Below are positions 44,730 to 53,959 of a DNA stretch of 64,000 nucleotides, piece after piece. The stretch comes from Fimbriimonadaceae bacterium. GTDB lineage: Bacteria; Armatimonadota; Fimbriimonadia; Fimbriimonadales; Fimbriimonadaceae. Each line of letters starts with the position of its first letter. Position 1 is the stretch's first letter. The stretch is taken from NCBI GenBank assembly GCA_019187105.1, contig JABAQM010000001.1, positions 930,001 through 994,000 of the forward strand, given 5' to 3'. Made by a program: the position numbers and the translations under genes. The notes beneath the pieces are model-generated. The model saw only the letters and a list, made by a program, of their open reading frames with translations, had not been told where the DNA came from and did not search any database.

Positions 44730-46058
44730 ATGAAGCACATGACTTGGTTCGGCGCCCTTGCCGCCGGCCTTCTCCTCTCCGGCTGCTCTCCGAAAGAATC
44801 GACGACGACCGGCCCCTCGTCGAGTGGCGCCGACAAGCAGATGGTCGAGGTCGCCGCGTTCCAGGGTGGATACGGCATCGACTTTTATGGCGCCGCGGCT
44901 CAGGAATATGCGACCAAGAACAACGTGGAAGTCAACGTGTGGGGCAATCCCCGGGTGTGGGAGCAGCTTCGACCACGCTTCATCGGAGGCGACCCACCCG
45001 ACCTCGTGTTCCCCGGTTGGGGAATGGACCACTGGGCGCTCGTGGCCGAGGATCAGCTGGAACCGCTCGATAAGTACCTCGACGGGCCGGCGCCGGAAGG
45101 CGAGGGAACGTGGCGCGATACGTTTGAGCCCTCGATTCTGGCCCTTGGCAAGCAAGACGGCAAGCAGTGGATTCTTCCGTTCTATTTCAATATTCAGGGT
45201 TGGTGGTACGACCCAGGGGTGTTCGCCAAGAACGGCTGGGTTCCGCCCAAAACCTGGGACGAGCTCCTCGCCCTCTGCGAGAAAATCAAAGCATCCGGCA
45301 TCGCGCCGATGACTTTCCAGGGGAAGTATCCCTATTACATGGTTGAAGGCATGCTGCTGCCGTGGGTGATGAGCATCGGTGGCAAGCCCGCCGCTGACGC
45401 GCTTCAAAACCTGGAGCCAGGCGCATGGAAGTCTCCGGCAATCCTTCGCGCGGCGCAAATGATCGACGAGCTCAATAAGAAGGGTTACTTCATGGAGGGT
45501 TCGGTCGCGCTGTCGCACACCGAGTCGCAATCGGCCTTCCTGAACGGCAAGGCGGCAATGATCCCGTGTGGAACTTGGCTTTACTCCGAAATGAAGAGCA
45601 ATATGCCCGCCAACGCGAAGATCGAGTTTTTTGTACCGCCGGTAATCCCAGGTGGCCAAGGCGAACCGACCGCGATCATCATCGGTATCGAACCATGGAT
45701 GGTTCCCAGCAAGTCGACCGCCAAAGAACATGCCGTGGGCATCTTCAAACATATGACTTCGCTGTCAAAGGCAAAGCAGTTTGTCGAAGAGAAAGGCACG
45801 TTGACCGCCATCAAGGGCTCGGATGAAGCGAAACTGCCAGAAGTCCTGATAAAGCCGAAGGAGGCTTTCAAGGCGAGCAAGGCCGTGTGGTCGGTCGAGT
45901 TCAAGTACTGGTACCCGGCGATGTATACGGAGATTCAGAATGCGTTGACCGCCATGCTCAACGGGCAGTTGGATCCGGCTGGATTTGTCGACCGCTGCGA
46001 GAAGGAAGCCGAGAAGGCCCGGAACGACGCCTCGCTAGTCAAGCATAAGGTGCCATAG
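44730..46058 (+). CDS. ABC transporter solute-binding lipoprotein (carbohydrate type)
   Basis: A 442-residue family-1 (MalE/UgpB-like) binding protein. Lipobox LLLSGCS gives an acylated Cys19, so it is anchored outside the membrane. The mature part follows the family: WGNPRVWEQLRPRFIGGDPPDLVF, WILPFYFNIQGWWYDPGVF, PPKTWDELLALCEKIKASGI and FLNGKAAMIPCGTWLYSEM. The Trp-rich site fits sugar or glycoside ligands. No permease or ATPase gene is adjacent, so the rest of the transporter must be elsewhere. A TAGGAT box lies 11 nt before the ATG. Confidence 0.92.
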   Translation: MKHMTWFGALAAGLLLSGCSPKESTTTGPSSSGADKQMVEVAAFQGGYGIDFYGAAAQEYATKNNVEVNVWGNPRVWEQLRPRFIGGDPPDLVFPGWGMDHWALVAEDQLEPLDKYLDGPAPEGEGTWRDTFEPSILALGKQDGKQWILPFYFNIQGWWYDPGVFAKNGWVPPKTWDELLALCEKIKASGIAPMTFQGKYPYYMVEGMLLPWVMSIGGKPAADALQNLEPGAWKSPAILRAAQMIDELNKKGYFMEGSVALSHTESQSAFLNGKAAMIPCGTWLYSEMKSNMPANAKIEFFVPPVIPGGQGEPTAIIIGIEPWMVPSKSTAKEHAVGIFKHMTSLSKAKQFVEEKGTLTAIKGSDEAKLPEVLIKPKEAFKASKAVWSVEFKYWYPAMYTEIQNALTAMLNGQLDPAGFVDRCEKEAEKARNDASLVKHKVP

Positions 46059-46105
46059 CACCGACGTCGCCTGGCCCGTGAATGAGATTGTTTCGGCCTT
46101 AGAGG

Positions 46106-47506
46106 CTATCGGCCACCCGTGCCGCCGCCGGTTCCGCCACCGTTCGAACCTGAGTTGCCGCGATCGACGCCTTCTTCTTCCTCGTCGACGAACACGTCGC
46201 CCTGGATGCCCTCACCTTCCCACGATTCGTCGTCTTCCTTGGTGGACACCTGGAACCATGAGGCAACAAGGTCGTCACCCAGCGAAGTCTTGACCCGGAC
46301 GTCCTTCTTGCCATCCGAAGCGAGGAGCCGAAGCGTGTCCTTCTCACCATCGTAAAGTGCCCGGTTGGCCCAGCCCATTCGCCACCTTCCCGCCGCCATC
46401 TCTTGGCGCGCTTGCGGCGAACCGGTGATGATCGCGCGGCGTTCGCCGCGCTGGTACCAATATTCGACCTTCTCGCAATACACGAACGTCGGGTACTTTC
46501 GCCGCGAATCGCCGCTACGTACTTCGTCATCCAATGCCTTCTCGTCCTGGACGATAGGAGCAGGCGGTCGATCTTTCGCGATGTCGTCCGGAACGATCGG
46601 ACGGATCGGCGGAATCTCGCCTACCTCCAGCTTCTCCTGGTCCTTCGGCTTGATCACCATCTGGACATTTCCGGTTGCCACCGCGCGTCGGTCCTTTCGG
46701 TAGACGACGACCTTCTCGCACGTCATATTGGACTTGGCACTGAAGTACCGTACGTTTCCAGTCGCAGTGATCACGTCGGTCTTGACGTTCCGCTCAAGCC
46801 GATCCGCGAATACGACGACCTCTCCATCGGTCGCTTCCGCCTTGCCCCAAGTCTCGGTATCGCCGATTCGCTTGGCGATGCCCTGTGTCTTGATCGTCCA
46901 CTTGGTCTTGCCCTTCTCGGCGGGTGTCTGGACTTGCCCTACCCAGGTCGCCGGCCCGATCTGATACTCCTTCTTATCGAGCTGGTAGACGAAGGAAATC
47001 GCTTCCACCTGCCCGTCACCCAGGCGTCCCGTCACCTTGCCGGGAACGCTCAAGTTTCGCCGATTCTGGTTGTAACTGAAGTAGCCGGACGCCAAGTCGA
47101 AGTCCTTATTCTTGATCTTCGCGCCTTCGTTCGCCACCAAAAGGTTGTTGGCGGCAAACCACTCGGCCCGGTCAGCTACGAAATCGAATTGCGACTCCTT
47201 ATCCTTCCCGATATAGTGGCCCTGGTCGATTCCGTCGAGCAAAATTCTGTCCCGGGCTCGCGTCACCGTGGCCTGATGGACATGGGCCTTCCCTGCCAGT
47301 CGCGAACCCTCGTAATGCCACAGTTCGACATCTCGAAGCTTGATGCCCACGTCGCCCCCCAGGATCGGATCAGACTTCGCAAGATAGGAATAGGGATCCA
47401 TCTTCACGTAGCGCGTGATGGAGTCCCAATGCCATCGGACGTAGCCAGCGACCCCGATTGCGGGAATCAGCCATACCATCCAGCGAAGCTTATTGAAGCG
47501 CGACAT
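46106..47506 (-). CDS. LptC/LptA-like lipopolysaccharide transport protein
   Basis: A 466-residue protein with an N-terminal membrane anchor (LRWMVWLIPAIGVAGYVRW), then a long series of LptA/OstA-type beta-jellyroll strands: GIKLRDVELWHYEGSRLAGKA in the LptC-like part and DVITATGNVRYFSAKSNMTCEKVVVYRKD plus AIITGSPQAR in the LptA-like part. It ends in an acidic stretch and a Gly/Ser-rich tail (GGGTGGGTGGR). Typical LptC is 190 and LptA 180 residues, so this looks like both in one chain, forming a bridge for lipopolysaccharide through the periplasm. It overlaps the upstream lipoprotein gene by 17 nt and is the last gene of a four-gene operon. Confidence 0.8.
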   Translation of the reverse strand: MSRFNKLRWMVWLIPAIGVAGYVRWHWDSITRYVKMDPYSYLAKSDPILGGDVGIKLRDVELWHYEGSRLAGKAHVHQATVTRARDRILLDGIDQGHYIGKDKESQFDFVADRAEWFAANNLLVANEGAKIKNKDFDLASGYFSYNQNRRNLSVPGKVTGRLGDGQVEAISFVYQLDKKEYQIGPATWVGQVQTPAEKGKTKWTIKTQGIAKRIGDTETWGKAEATDGEVVVFADRLERNVKTDVITATGNVRYFSAKSNMTCEKVVVYRKDRRAVATGNVQMVIKPKDQEKLEVGEIPPIRPIVPDDIAKDRPPAPIVQDEKALDDEVRSGDSRRKYPTFVYCEKVEYWYQRGERRAIITGSPQARQEMAAGRWRMGWANRALYDGEKDTLRLLASDGKKDVRVKTSLGDDLVASWFQVSTKEDDESWEGEGIQGDVFVDEEEEGVDRGNSGSNGGGTGGGTGGR

Positions 47507-48386
47507 CCTTGCGTATCACCGTGTCGCTCGAGGGTAGCGTCACGCTTTGGTCGGCTGCGGTTTTACCGTTGCCCGGATTGTTGGCCCGGATCACGTAGTT
47601 GCCGGCAACGATCCAAAACGCGTACTTGCCATCGGCGCCCACAGTGAATTGACGTATGGGAACACCATTCTCTAGCAGTTGAACGATCGTTCCGCTGGCA
47701 AACTCGCTCGGCGACACCGTTCCCCAGATGTTGAAGGGCGATGGCGGCGGGTCAGGGTCGCTCTCCGGCGACATGAGAATGTCGGGAATCGTCACCACTC
47801 CCCCGATGGCTCCCTGTACAGGGAAAAACGTCGTGGCATTGAAGCCCGCTTTGGAGACCTTCCCTTGAATCCCAAGAAACGAGGCGAGGTCGGTCGACGA
47901 GTAAGCGATGTTCGTCAACGTCCACGTGCCGTCGATCCCGGTCTTGGTCGATCGTCCGCCGAATGAGACCTCTGCATCGGCGATCGGCACATTGTCTGCA
48001 GTGCTCAGCACACGGCCAGTTACCGTAGTGGTTTCCGGGCCGATCCACAGGTCGCCAAGATCGGTCGTATCCGACCCTGCAGCCACCGGAAACGTGAACA
48101 CCACCGGGCTGGAGTTAGGCGTAGCTCTCCAAACCACCACGATTTCCGTGGCAGTCTCAGGCGCGGCGATCTCAAACGAGCCGTCATCGAGATTGGTTTG
48201 AGCGGTAGCGGTACCCACCTGAACCGTCGATTCCGGATTCGTGGGCGCGCCTGTCGGCACCCAGAGCACGCGACCGACAAGCAGTCGCGAACCGCCGCCG
48301 CCCGTGTCCGTTCCCCCGCCTCCGCCACCGCCTCCACAGCCGATGAGAACCAGTAGGGCAAAAAGAACCAGCGTCAGAGTTCTCAC
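47490..48386 (-). CDS. lipoprotein with carboxypeptidase-regulatory-like domains
   Basis: A 298-residue lipoprotein. The GTG at 48386 overlaps the previous stop as GTGA and puts the lipobox LVLIGC-GGGGGGGG at the start of the mature protein; the upstream extension is antisense-like noise. After a Gly spacer come three beta-sandwich repeats of the CarboxypepD_reg type (VTGRVLSTADNVPIADAEVSFGG, WGTVSPSEFASGTIVQLLENG). Such domains bind partners at the cell surface. Same domain class as the lipoprotein at 51110-52420. Confidence 0.8.
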   Translation of the reverse strand: MRTLTLVLFALLVLIGCGGGGGGGGTDTGGGGSRLLVGRVLWVPTGAPTNPESTVQVGTATAQTNLDDGSFEIAAPETATEIVVVWRATPNSSPVVFTFPVAAGSDTTDLGDLWIGPETTTVTGRVLSTADNVPIADAEVSFGGRSTKTGIDGTWTLTNIAYSSTDLASFLGIQGKVSKAGFNATTFFPVQGAIGGVVTIPDILMSPESDPDPPPSPFNIWGTVSPSEFASGTIVQLLENGVPIRQFTVGADGKYAFWIVAGNYVIRANNPGNGKTAADQSVTLPSSDTVIRKDVALQ

Positions 48387-51094
48387 GGTCGGGCGCCTCC
48401 GGTGTAGAGGTCGATCGACTCGTTGGAGCCGCGTGCCACGAAGACGTAGTAACCGGAGTTGTTCAGCTTCATCGGCCGCGCGGTCCCATGCTTCAGCCAC
48501 ATTTGGCCGGCTTGACCAATTGCAGATTTGAGAGTCAGGACATATTTTGTTCCGCGGCGAAGTCCAGATAGGTTCATGCGGTAAATCTCTGCGCTCCGCC
48601 ATGCTCGGACGTCTCGCGACAGGGTCTCACCGCTTACGATCTGCATGCCACCCATCCCCGGCGCCATCTGGGCGTCTTCTAGCTTGTCGAAGCTCTTGCT
48701 GCCGCCTCTTGCCTGAGCGAGCGTCATGCTGGCGCGGTGGCTGCCGTCGTAGAGCGTCACCTTAAGTTCCCATCGCGGTCCTGGCCGAGGGCGCTCGGGG
48801 AGACCGCGGGACCGCAGGTCGGGCGGGGAGAAGAGGAGCGTGGCTCCTTCCGGTGAAAGGCACCGGACGTAATATCCCTTCCCCGGTTCGAAGCTGCCGG
48901 CCGCCGCCATCGTGCCGACTTCCGGCGCACCGCTCACGGGATCGTTGGGTCCTGGTTGGAACGTGAAGAACTCGTTGCCAATGGTGACGCCACGAGATTC
49001 GGCATAGGTAACCGGACTCTCTCGTCCCACCACCACCTGAACGCTGCTCGTCAGGATGGTTGCCGACGCCGGTGGCGAGATTAAATTCCAGCCGGGCCGC
49101 AAGGCAACCGCCATCGGCGTGGCGCCGTGACCGTACCCGGGGATCTCGATCGTCTTCGCCTCGTTCATGCGAACGAAATGGCCGTGACCGAGCCGGAAAC
49201 CGGTGACGCTTGGAAAGAGATCGTAGCGGCTTCGAGCCGGATTCCATCGGGCGGCCAAGGTCTGGGCGGCCGGGATGCCAAGGGTCTCGGGAATACCGGC
49301 CACGTCCGGCTCATGCGGCATCCCGATGAGCGAAATGCCCTTGGGAATGTTGACGTTCAACGTGGAGTAGCCGGTCGTTCGGAGGTCGAGGGCAAGAGAT
49401 CCCGGTCCCTTGTTGACCTCTCGCGTATAAACCACCTCGTCCGCGCCGCGAATGACCTCGACCAGCAAAGGGGTCGCCAGCGAATATTCGGGATGCAGGA
49501 TGCGGGTTCCAAAGGCGAAATTGACCACGCTGATTCCATCCACAACCTTGCCCGCGAACGAAACCCTGACCCGAAGCGGACGCGTATCTGTGGGCGCGAT
49601 GCCCGCGATCGTGCCATAGAAGTCATTGGGAGTTGTCTGGTTGGCGGTGGCGATCGCTCCGGCCGGCAGGTACACCCTTGCCAGGTGGTCCTGAATCGGC
49701 AGATCGCAAGCCACGCGATAGATCGCCCCGTCGGTAACGCTGCTTGGGAAATTGGGCACGACCGAGCCGTACGCCCCGGCGACGTCCATTTGCTCGTCCT
49801 GGATGCTGGTGAAGATTCGAATGAAGTCGTGGCCCCAGAAGATGGGGAAGCAGGTTCCGGAAAGCAGCACCTCGTTCCCGTTGGTTTGCGTTTCGAAGTA
49901 CGTCGCCTGGACGGCGAAGACCCCGAAGTCATCCCCCTGCAACTCACTCAAGATGGGGAAAGGCTGGTTCAGCAATTTGATCCCCGCTGAAAAGGTGGGG
50001 TCCAAAACGTGCTGCCGGCGACTCCAGTCGGCAAACATCTGCCCCTCGAGCTTGGCATCGGGAACCCCGGATAGGGCAACGATCGATTGCTGGCCAATGG
50101 CACGAACACCTTCGAGCGATTGCGCGGCATTGAAGTTGGCCCGATACAGCTCGTTGAATTTCGCCGCAAAGGCCGGGTACTGGACCAGCGCCTTTTGGAA
50201 GGCCGATCCCGCCATCTGAAATCGAAGCAGGTAGATTCCCCCGAGACTTCCGCCGTCAGGTAGGGGGATTGAGCGAAGATTCGGAGCGATGAGATTGGGC
50301 CCGCTCAGCGCTTTCTGGTTGTACCAGTCGTAGAACGTTCCGACATCGTAGGTGCTCTCCAGCACCGCTTCCACCTGGTTGAGGTTCAGGTCAGCCGGAA
50401 GTGAACCCGCGGTTCTCGCCACCTTCATGGTCACCGCCCGGACGAGACCCTCATTCCAGCTCTCAAACGGTAGCGGGCGGGGTCCCAGATAAGCGAGTAG
50501 CAGCGTGTGAATGAAGTTCACGGCTCCGGCCTCGGGGCTGTTGTAGATTGGGAAACGGATTTCCATCTGGTTCTGCCCGTTATTCGGCAGAAAGTAGCCG
50601 CCGGCAACCGCATCGCGGTCGCCTATATCGGCATCGTAGTTCGTGACGCGAACCGGGCCGCCTTGGGCAGGGGGCCCGAATAAGGCGTCCATGGTCGGCT
50701 TGGCCTTGTCGAAAACACCCTGCAGGAAGCTGCGGTAACTCGTCGGAAAGACGCGGTCGCCGGTGTCGTCGAAGGCGAGCGTGATGTCGCCCCCTTCCCG
50801 CGAATCCCCATTGGCCGGGCCGATCCACCGGCCATTCTGCATCAGGTAGACCGCTGTCGGAAAGCCGGTCGAAAACGGCAGTCCCCGGCCCGTGGCCCTG
50901 AGTTGCCGTTCAAGGATTTGGCGGGTAAGTTTGCCGGCGTTCGCTCCGTACCGGGCGAAGGCTGCGTCCGAGGCCGCCACGGCTTCGTCGGCACTGCGGC
51001 TGGTCGAAACGTCGACCATCAAGCCACCGATTGGCTGGGCGGCAGCGAAGACACATGCGATGAGCGCGCCTAAGAGCGCAAGGGCCTTGGTCAT
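48383..51094 (-). CDS. large exported protein with a gluzincin-like remnant
   Basis: A 903-residue protein with signal peptide (TKALALLGALIACVFAAAQ). Residues 190-222 read FIHTLLLAYLGPRPLPFESW-NEGL: His196 and Glu215 sit as in MA-clan metallopeptidases (HExxH followed by W-x-EGL), but the catalytic Glu is Thr and the second His is Leu, so catalysis is not expected. The rest holds beta-sandwich domains (to about 620) and a C-terminal region of repeats with LYDGSHRASMTLAQ and MWLKHGTARP. No PEP-CTERM tail. It lies between two lipoprotein genes in one operon. Function unknown. Confidence 0.75.
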   Translation of the reverse strand: MTKALALLGALIACVFAAAQPIGGLMVDVSTSRSADEAVAASDAAFARYGANAGKLTRQILERQLRATGRGLPFSTGFPTAVYLMQNGRWIGPANGDSREGGDITLAFDDTGDRVFPTSYRSFLQGVFDKAKPTMDALFGPPAQGGPVRVTNYDADIGDRDAVAGGYFLPNNGQNQMEIRFPIYNSPEAGAVNFIHTLLLAYLGPRPLPFESWNEGLVRAVTMKVARTAGSLPADLNLNQVEAVLESTYDVGTFYDWYNQKALSGPNLIAPNLRSIPLPDGGSLGGIYLLRFQMAGSAFQKALVQYPAFAAKFNELYRANFNAAQSLEGVRAIGQQSIVALSGVPDAKLEGQMFADWSRRQHVLDPTFSAGIKLLNQPFPILSELQGDDFGVFAVQATYFETQTNGNEVLLSGTCFPIFWGHDFIRIFTSIQDEQMDVAGAYGSVVPNFPSSVTDGAIYRVACDLPIQDHLARVYLPAGAIATANQTTPNDFYGTIAGIAPTDTRPLRVRVSFAGKVVDGISVVNFAFGTRILHPEYSLATPLLVEVIRGADEVVYTREVNKGPGSLALDLRTTGYSTLNVNIPKGISLIGMPHEPDVAGIPETLGIPAAQTLAARWNPARSRYDLFPSVTGFRLGHGHFVRMNEAKTIEIPGYGHGATPMAVALRPGWNLISPPASATILTSSVQVVVGRESPVTYAESRGVTIGNEFFTFQPGPNDPVSGAPEVGTMAAAGSFEPGKGYYVRCLSPEGATLLFSPPDLRSRGLPERPRPGPRWELKVTLYDGSHRASMTLAQARGGSKSFDKLEDAQMAPGMGGMQIVSGETLSRDVRAWRSAEIYRMNLSGLRRGTKYVLTLKSAIGQAGQMWLKHGTARPMKLNNSGYYVFVARGSNESIDLYTGGARP

Positions 51095-51109
51095 ATTGGT
51101 ATTTGCTTC

Positions 51110-52420
51110 TTAGCGAGCGACGAACGAGCCGACCTCGCTGATCGTACGTGCAGTCTGGCCGTCGGCAAGGCCCAGCACCAAGTAATAATACGTCCTTCCC
51201 GGGCTGAGTGCCGGCCCGGTGTATTCCAGCTCCAGATCGAACGTGGGCTGGTCGGCGTTGTTCCAGAACGACTCGACACCGATGGCGGGATACCGGTCGA
51301 AGAGGAAAACGACGAATTCTTCGGCGCCGGAACTGTTCGTCCATCGGAAGGTTGTCGGGTTGTCGAGCACGGAGAGAAGGTCCAGCCGGTTGAGGGTGAT
51401 AACCGTCACCAGTTCGCTGGGGTCGCTCTCTCCATTCTGCTGATCGTCCGGATAGAGCGTGTTCAGGCTGGTTACCCGGTAGCCGTAGGCTGAGTTTTCA
51501 CGCAGGTTCGGATCGAGGTCGATATACGCGCCCGCAAGGGGGTCTCGAAGAAATGTCACTTCGGCGAACTGATTGTTTGCTCCCCGATAAATTCCGTAAC
51601 CTAATAGATCCACAGATAGTATGGGGTCCCAATAGAGGTCGACTTCGACCACAGCAAAGGATCCCCGATCTCGGGTGACGGTGACCGGTCGCTTCTTGTC
51701 GAACAGCCGCTTCACCGCTTCGATCGCCTGTGCCTCCTGATCGTTGTCAGAGCGGGAGTCGGCAAAGGGCGAGACCCAGCTGACCGCAGAAAGGTTGCTT
51801 GGCGGGGGCAGTAGCGTGGAGAGCGCTTCACCCATCTGGAAATCGATTTGTTTGGACTCACCGCTACGAACGCTGGTGTCAAGGAAGTCGGAGCTGTATC
51901 CGAAGGCGGAAGCCGAGACCGTGTAGATCAGTCCGGCTGCCAAACCGTGTATCTCGTACCGTCCACGGCCATCGGTTTTCGTCATCGCCGACGACAAGCC
52001 GGCGCCGGAAGCGAAGACACGGGCGTTGGCCACTTCACGGCCCACGCGATCGTAGACCGTTCCAAAGATCGCCCCTTGGCGGTCGATTCGTTCGACGGCG
52101 ATGTTCACGTTCTGGGCGAGCGTGTCCTTGAACGAGGTCGCGACGTTCTGCCCCGTGTAGTGGACGCCATCCTGGTCGACTTCGGCAAAGATCTCCACAA
52201 ACTCGTCGTCCCGTACTTGAAGGCTGTACGCGCCGCTCGAACCGGAGAAGGTGACGTTCGGGCCGGAGGAGACGCGAGCGCCGCGCACCGGATTTCCGTC
52301 GATATCCGTGATCAGGCCGGTGATTTCTCGGTTGAGAACCTCGCCATCGAGGCTTTTGCCGCCGCAACCTGCAAGGACAAACAAGGAAATCGATATGACC
52401 AACCCAATTAGGCGATTCAT
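51110..52420 (-). CDS. lipoprotein with carboxypeptidase-regulatory and Fn3-like domains
   Basis: A 436-residue lipoprotein: the ATG at 52420 is preferred to the TTG 6 nt upstream. Lipobox FVLAGC at 15-20. Two CarboxypepD_reg-like beta domains follow (ITGLITDIDGNPVRGARVSSG and IFGTVYDRVGREVANARVFASG) and then an Fn3-like region (VDLYWDPILSVDLLGYGIYRG; YGYRVTSLNTLYPDDQQNGESDPSE). First gene of the four-gene envelope operon; the next starts 15 nt after its stop. Likely a surface scaffold; no enzyme motif is present. Confidence 0.82.
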   Translation of the reverse strand: MNRLIGLVISISLFVLAGCGGKSLDGEVLNREITGLITDIDGNPVRGARVSSGPNVTFSGSSGAYSLQVRDDEFVEIFAEVDQDGVHYTGQNVATSFKDTLAQNVNIAVERIDRQGAIFGTVYDRVGREVANARVFASGAGLSSAMTKTDGRGRYEIHGLAAGLIYTVSASAFGYSSDFLDTSVRSGESKQIDFQMGEALSTLLPPPSNLSAVSWVSPFADSRSDNDQEAQAIEAVKRLFDKKRPVTVTRDRGSFAVVEVDLYWDPILSVDLLGYGIYRGANNQFAEVTFLRDPLAGAYIDLDPNLRENSAYGYRVTSLNTLYPDDQQNGESDPSELVTVITLNRLDLLSVLDNPTTFRWTNSSGAEEFVVFLFDRYPAIGVESFWNNADQPTFDLELEYTGPALSPGRTYYYLVLGLADGQTARTISEVGSFVAR

Positions 52421-52529
52421 CTGCAAATAGGGAAGACGACTAATTAGGATGCGAGTTACCGGCTCGTGTCTTTAGTCCCCGAAACGATCGACCGATACCG
52501 AAGAGAGAGGTATCATATTGACCCGGTCT

Positions 52530-52615
52530 GGGGAGTTGCCCGAGTGGCCAATGGGAACAGACTGTAAATCTGTCGGCGAATGCCTTCGCTGGTTCGAATC
52601 CAGCACTCCCCACCA
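52530..52615 (+). tRNA. tRNA-Tyr (anticodon GTA)
   Basis: Class II tRNA of 86 nt including an encoded CCA. Acceptor GGGGAGT / ACTCCCC, D arm with GCCCGAGTGGCC, anticodon loop CTGTAAA with GTA, a long variable arm (GGCGAATGCC), and TPsiC arm GGTTCGAATCC. A TATCAT box at 52511-52516 fits as -10. Confidence 0.96.
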
Positions 52616-52625
52616 TATTCCTCTC

Positions 52626-53168
52626 TCAATCTTCAATCCAGAGCGTCCAGCCGTTTGGCATCGCAACAGGCTCGTATTGGGCGCCCGGGCTCGCTTGATT
52701 TCGAGTCAAGCACGCATTGCCGTCATACAGGAAAATGACCGGTTCGCCTCTGTCCAGTCTAACTTCACGGATCGGAACGACTCCCGCAAGCATGAATTGC
52801 TTGCTTGTATGCCCCCTTTTCGCGTCGTCCCAAACCTGGCTGAGCTTCCCGTCCGACGCCATCACCACAGCGGCCACTGGCCAATGAGTCAAGAAGCCGG
52901 CGAATCCCATTGCGACGCAAAATCCGCTCACCGTACAAGGCCATGCCGGGTCGATGCCGGTTCGTGCCTGGCTCACAATCGCGTAAATGACCACGGCAAG
53001 AGCAGCTCCTGCCGATAGGAGGAAGAAGAACCAGAGGCCAAAGAAGCCCGGCCAGAATACGGTTCCGATCGTGTAGATGGCCAATGGACTCCAGCAGATC
53101 CAATCGAGCCGTTTCGACCGGGAGCCGGCAGTCGTTTGTGGTTGAGTTGACGCAGGGATTTGCGACAC
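52626..53168 (-). CDS. membrane protein of unknown function, paralogue a
   Basis: A 180-residue protein with three hydrophobic segments (SPLAIYTIGTVFW, GLWFFFLLSAGAALAVVIYAI, and GFCVAMGFAGFLTHWPVAAVV) and a soluble C-terminal part with VIFLYDGNACLTRNQ, ending TLWIED. It resembles its upstream neighbour in layout and in the end motif (W-L-ED), in the RWP/HWP turn after the last helix and in the PIR-T/R element. Function not recognised. The two genes are 6 nt apart and form an operon. Confidence 0.65.
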   Translation of the reverse strand: MSQIPASTQPQTTAGSRSKRLDWICWSPLAIYTIGTVFWPGFFGLWFFFLLSAGAALAVVIYAIVSQARTGIDPAWPCTVSGFCVAMGFAGFLTHWPVAAVVMASDGKLSQVWDDAKRGHTSKQFMLAGVVPIREVRLDRGEPVIFLYDGNACLTRNQASPGAQYEPVAMPNGWTLWIED

Positions 53169-53174
53169 CGGAGT

Positions 53175-53693
53175 TTAGTCCTCGACCACAAGGCTCCAAC
53201 CCGCAATGAGATCAGCCCGGTCGGCCCAGTCCCTTTGAGTGGCGTTTGTGCGCATCAAATACGCTGCCCCCGAGGGATCGTCATCCAGCACGATTACGGG
53301 CCACACCCCGTAGAGTCTGGTTGTACTGCGAATCGGCGTGAGCCCTGCAAAGCTTGGTTCGCGGACCACGTTTCCGGCCTTGGCGGCGTCGATCAGGCGT
53401 TCCAGGTTCGATGAAGAAGCCGCAACGACCAGCTGAAGCGGCCACCGTGTCGCCGCAACCGAAACGATCGCGATGCCCACCAGAAGGCCGTGGATCCAAA
53501 TTGGCGCGGCCTTTTCACCACGATGGGCCATTGCAAGCGATCCAAACGCTACCACAATCCCGGCAACCCACAGCGCGATAAAGGCGGATGGGATCAGGTG
53601 CGTTAACATGGGCCACCGGATGGATGCCAGCACCACGGCCGCCAAAATCAACCAGAGAAGCCGAATCACGTTCACACAGGCAATCTGGCGCAT
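53175..53693 (-). CDS. membrane protein of unknown function, paralogue b
   Basis: A 172-residue protein with three or four membrane segments (IRLLWLILAAVVLASI, FIALWVAGIVVAFGSLAMA, IWIHGLLVGIAIVSVAA) and a soluble C-terminal domain ending SLVVED. The domain order and ends (ATRWPLQLVVAASS, then LTPIRSTTRLYG-VIVLDDDPSGAAYLMR) parallel those of the next gene, so these look like an old tandem duplication. The 266-nt gap upstream, to 53959, has no gene that I can support. Confidence 0.62.
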   Translation of the reverse strand: MRQIACVNVIRLLWLILAAVVLASIRWPMLTHLIPSAFIALWVAGIVVAFGSLAMAHRGEKAAPIWIHGLLVGIAIVSVAATRWPLQLVVAASSSNLERLIDAAKAGNVVREPSFAGLTPIRSTTRLYGVWPVIVLDDDPSGAAYLMRTNATQRDWADRADLIAGWSLVVED

Positions 53694-53959
53694 TCGCTTA
53701 CCTTGGCGGGGAGACCGCTACTTTGTATCGACGTCGACCACCAGGTTGGCGTCTCCGCTAACCAGCAGCTGCCCGCTAGCCTCCCTTTCTGAACGCCGAT
53801 TTCGTGGGCTGTTTGGAACCGGCTACTTACAAGGGCGCACAGGCTGATGTCCTAAATTTCGCGGACAATTCCAGGTTTCTGAAATTCAACGGCGAGCCCA
53901 CAAGACAACCCACATCCGTGCAAAGGTAGCATGACGGTTGTCGGGGAGATGACGGATAG

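Noticed and set aside
46403-47647. Plus-strand open frame of 414 codons
   Set aside because: Antisense shadow of the LptC/LptA-like gene; no signal peptide, motif or ribosome site.
53694-53959. Gap of 266 nt before pntAA, checked for a small gene or riboswitch
   Set aside because: No convincing open frame or conserved aptamer core; only a possible TAGCAT box near 53927.
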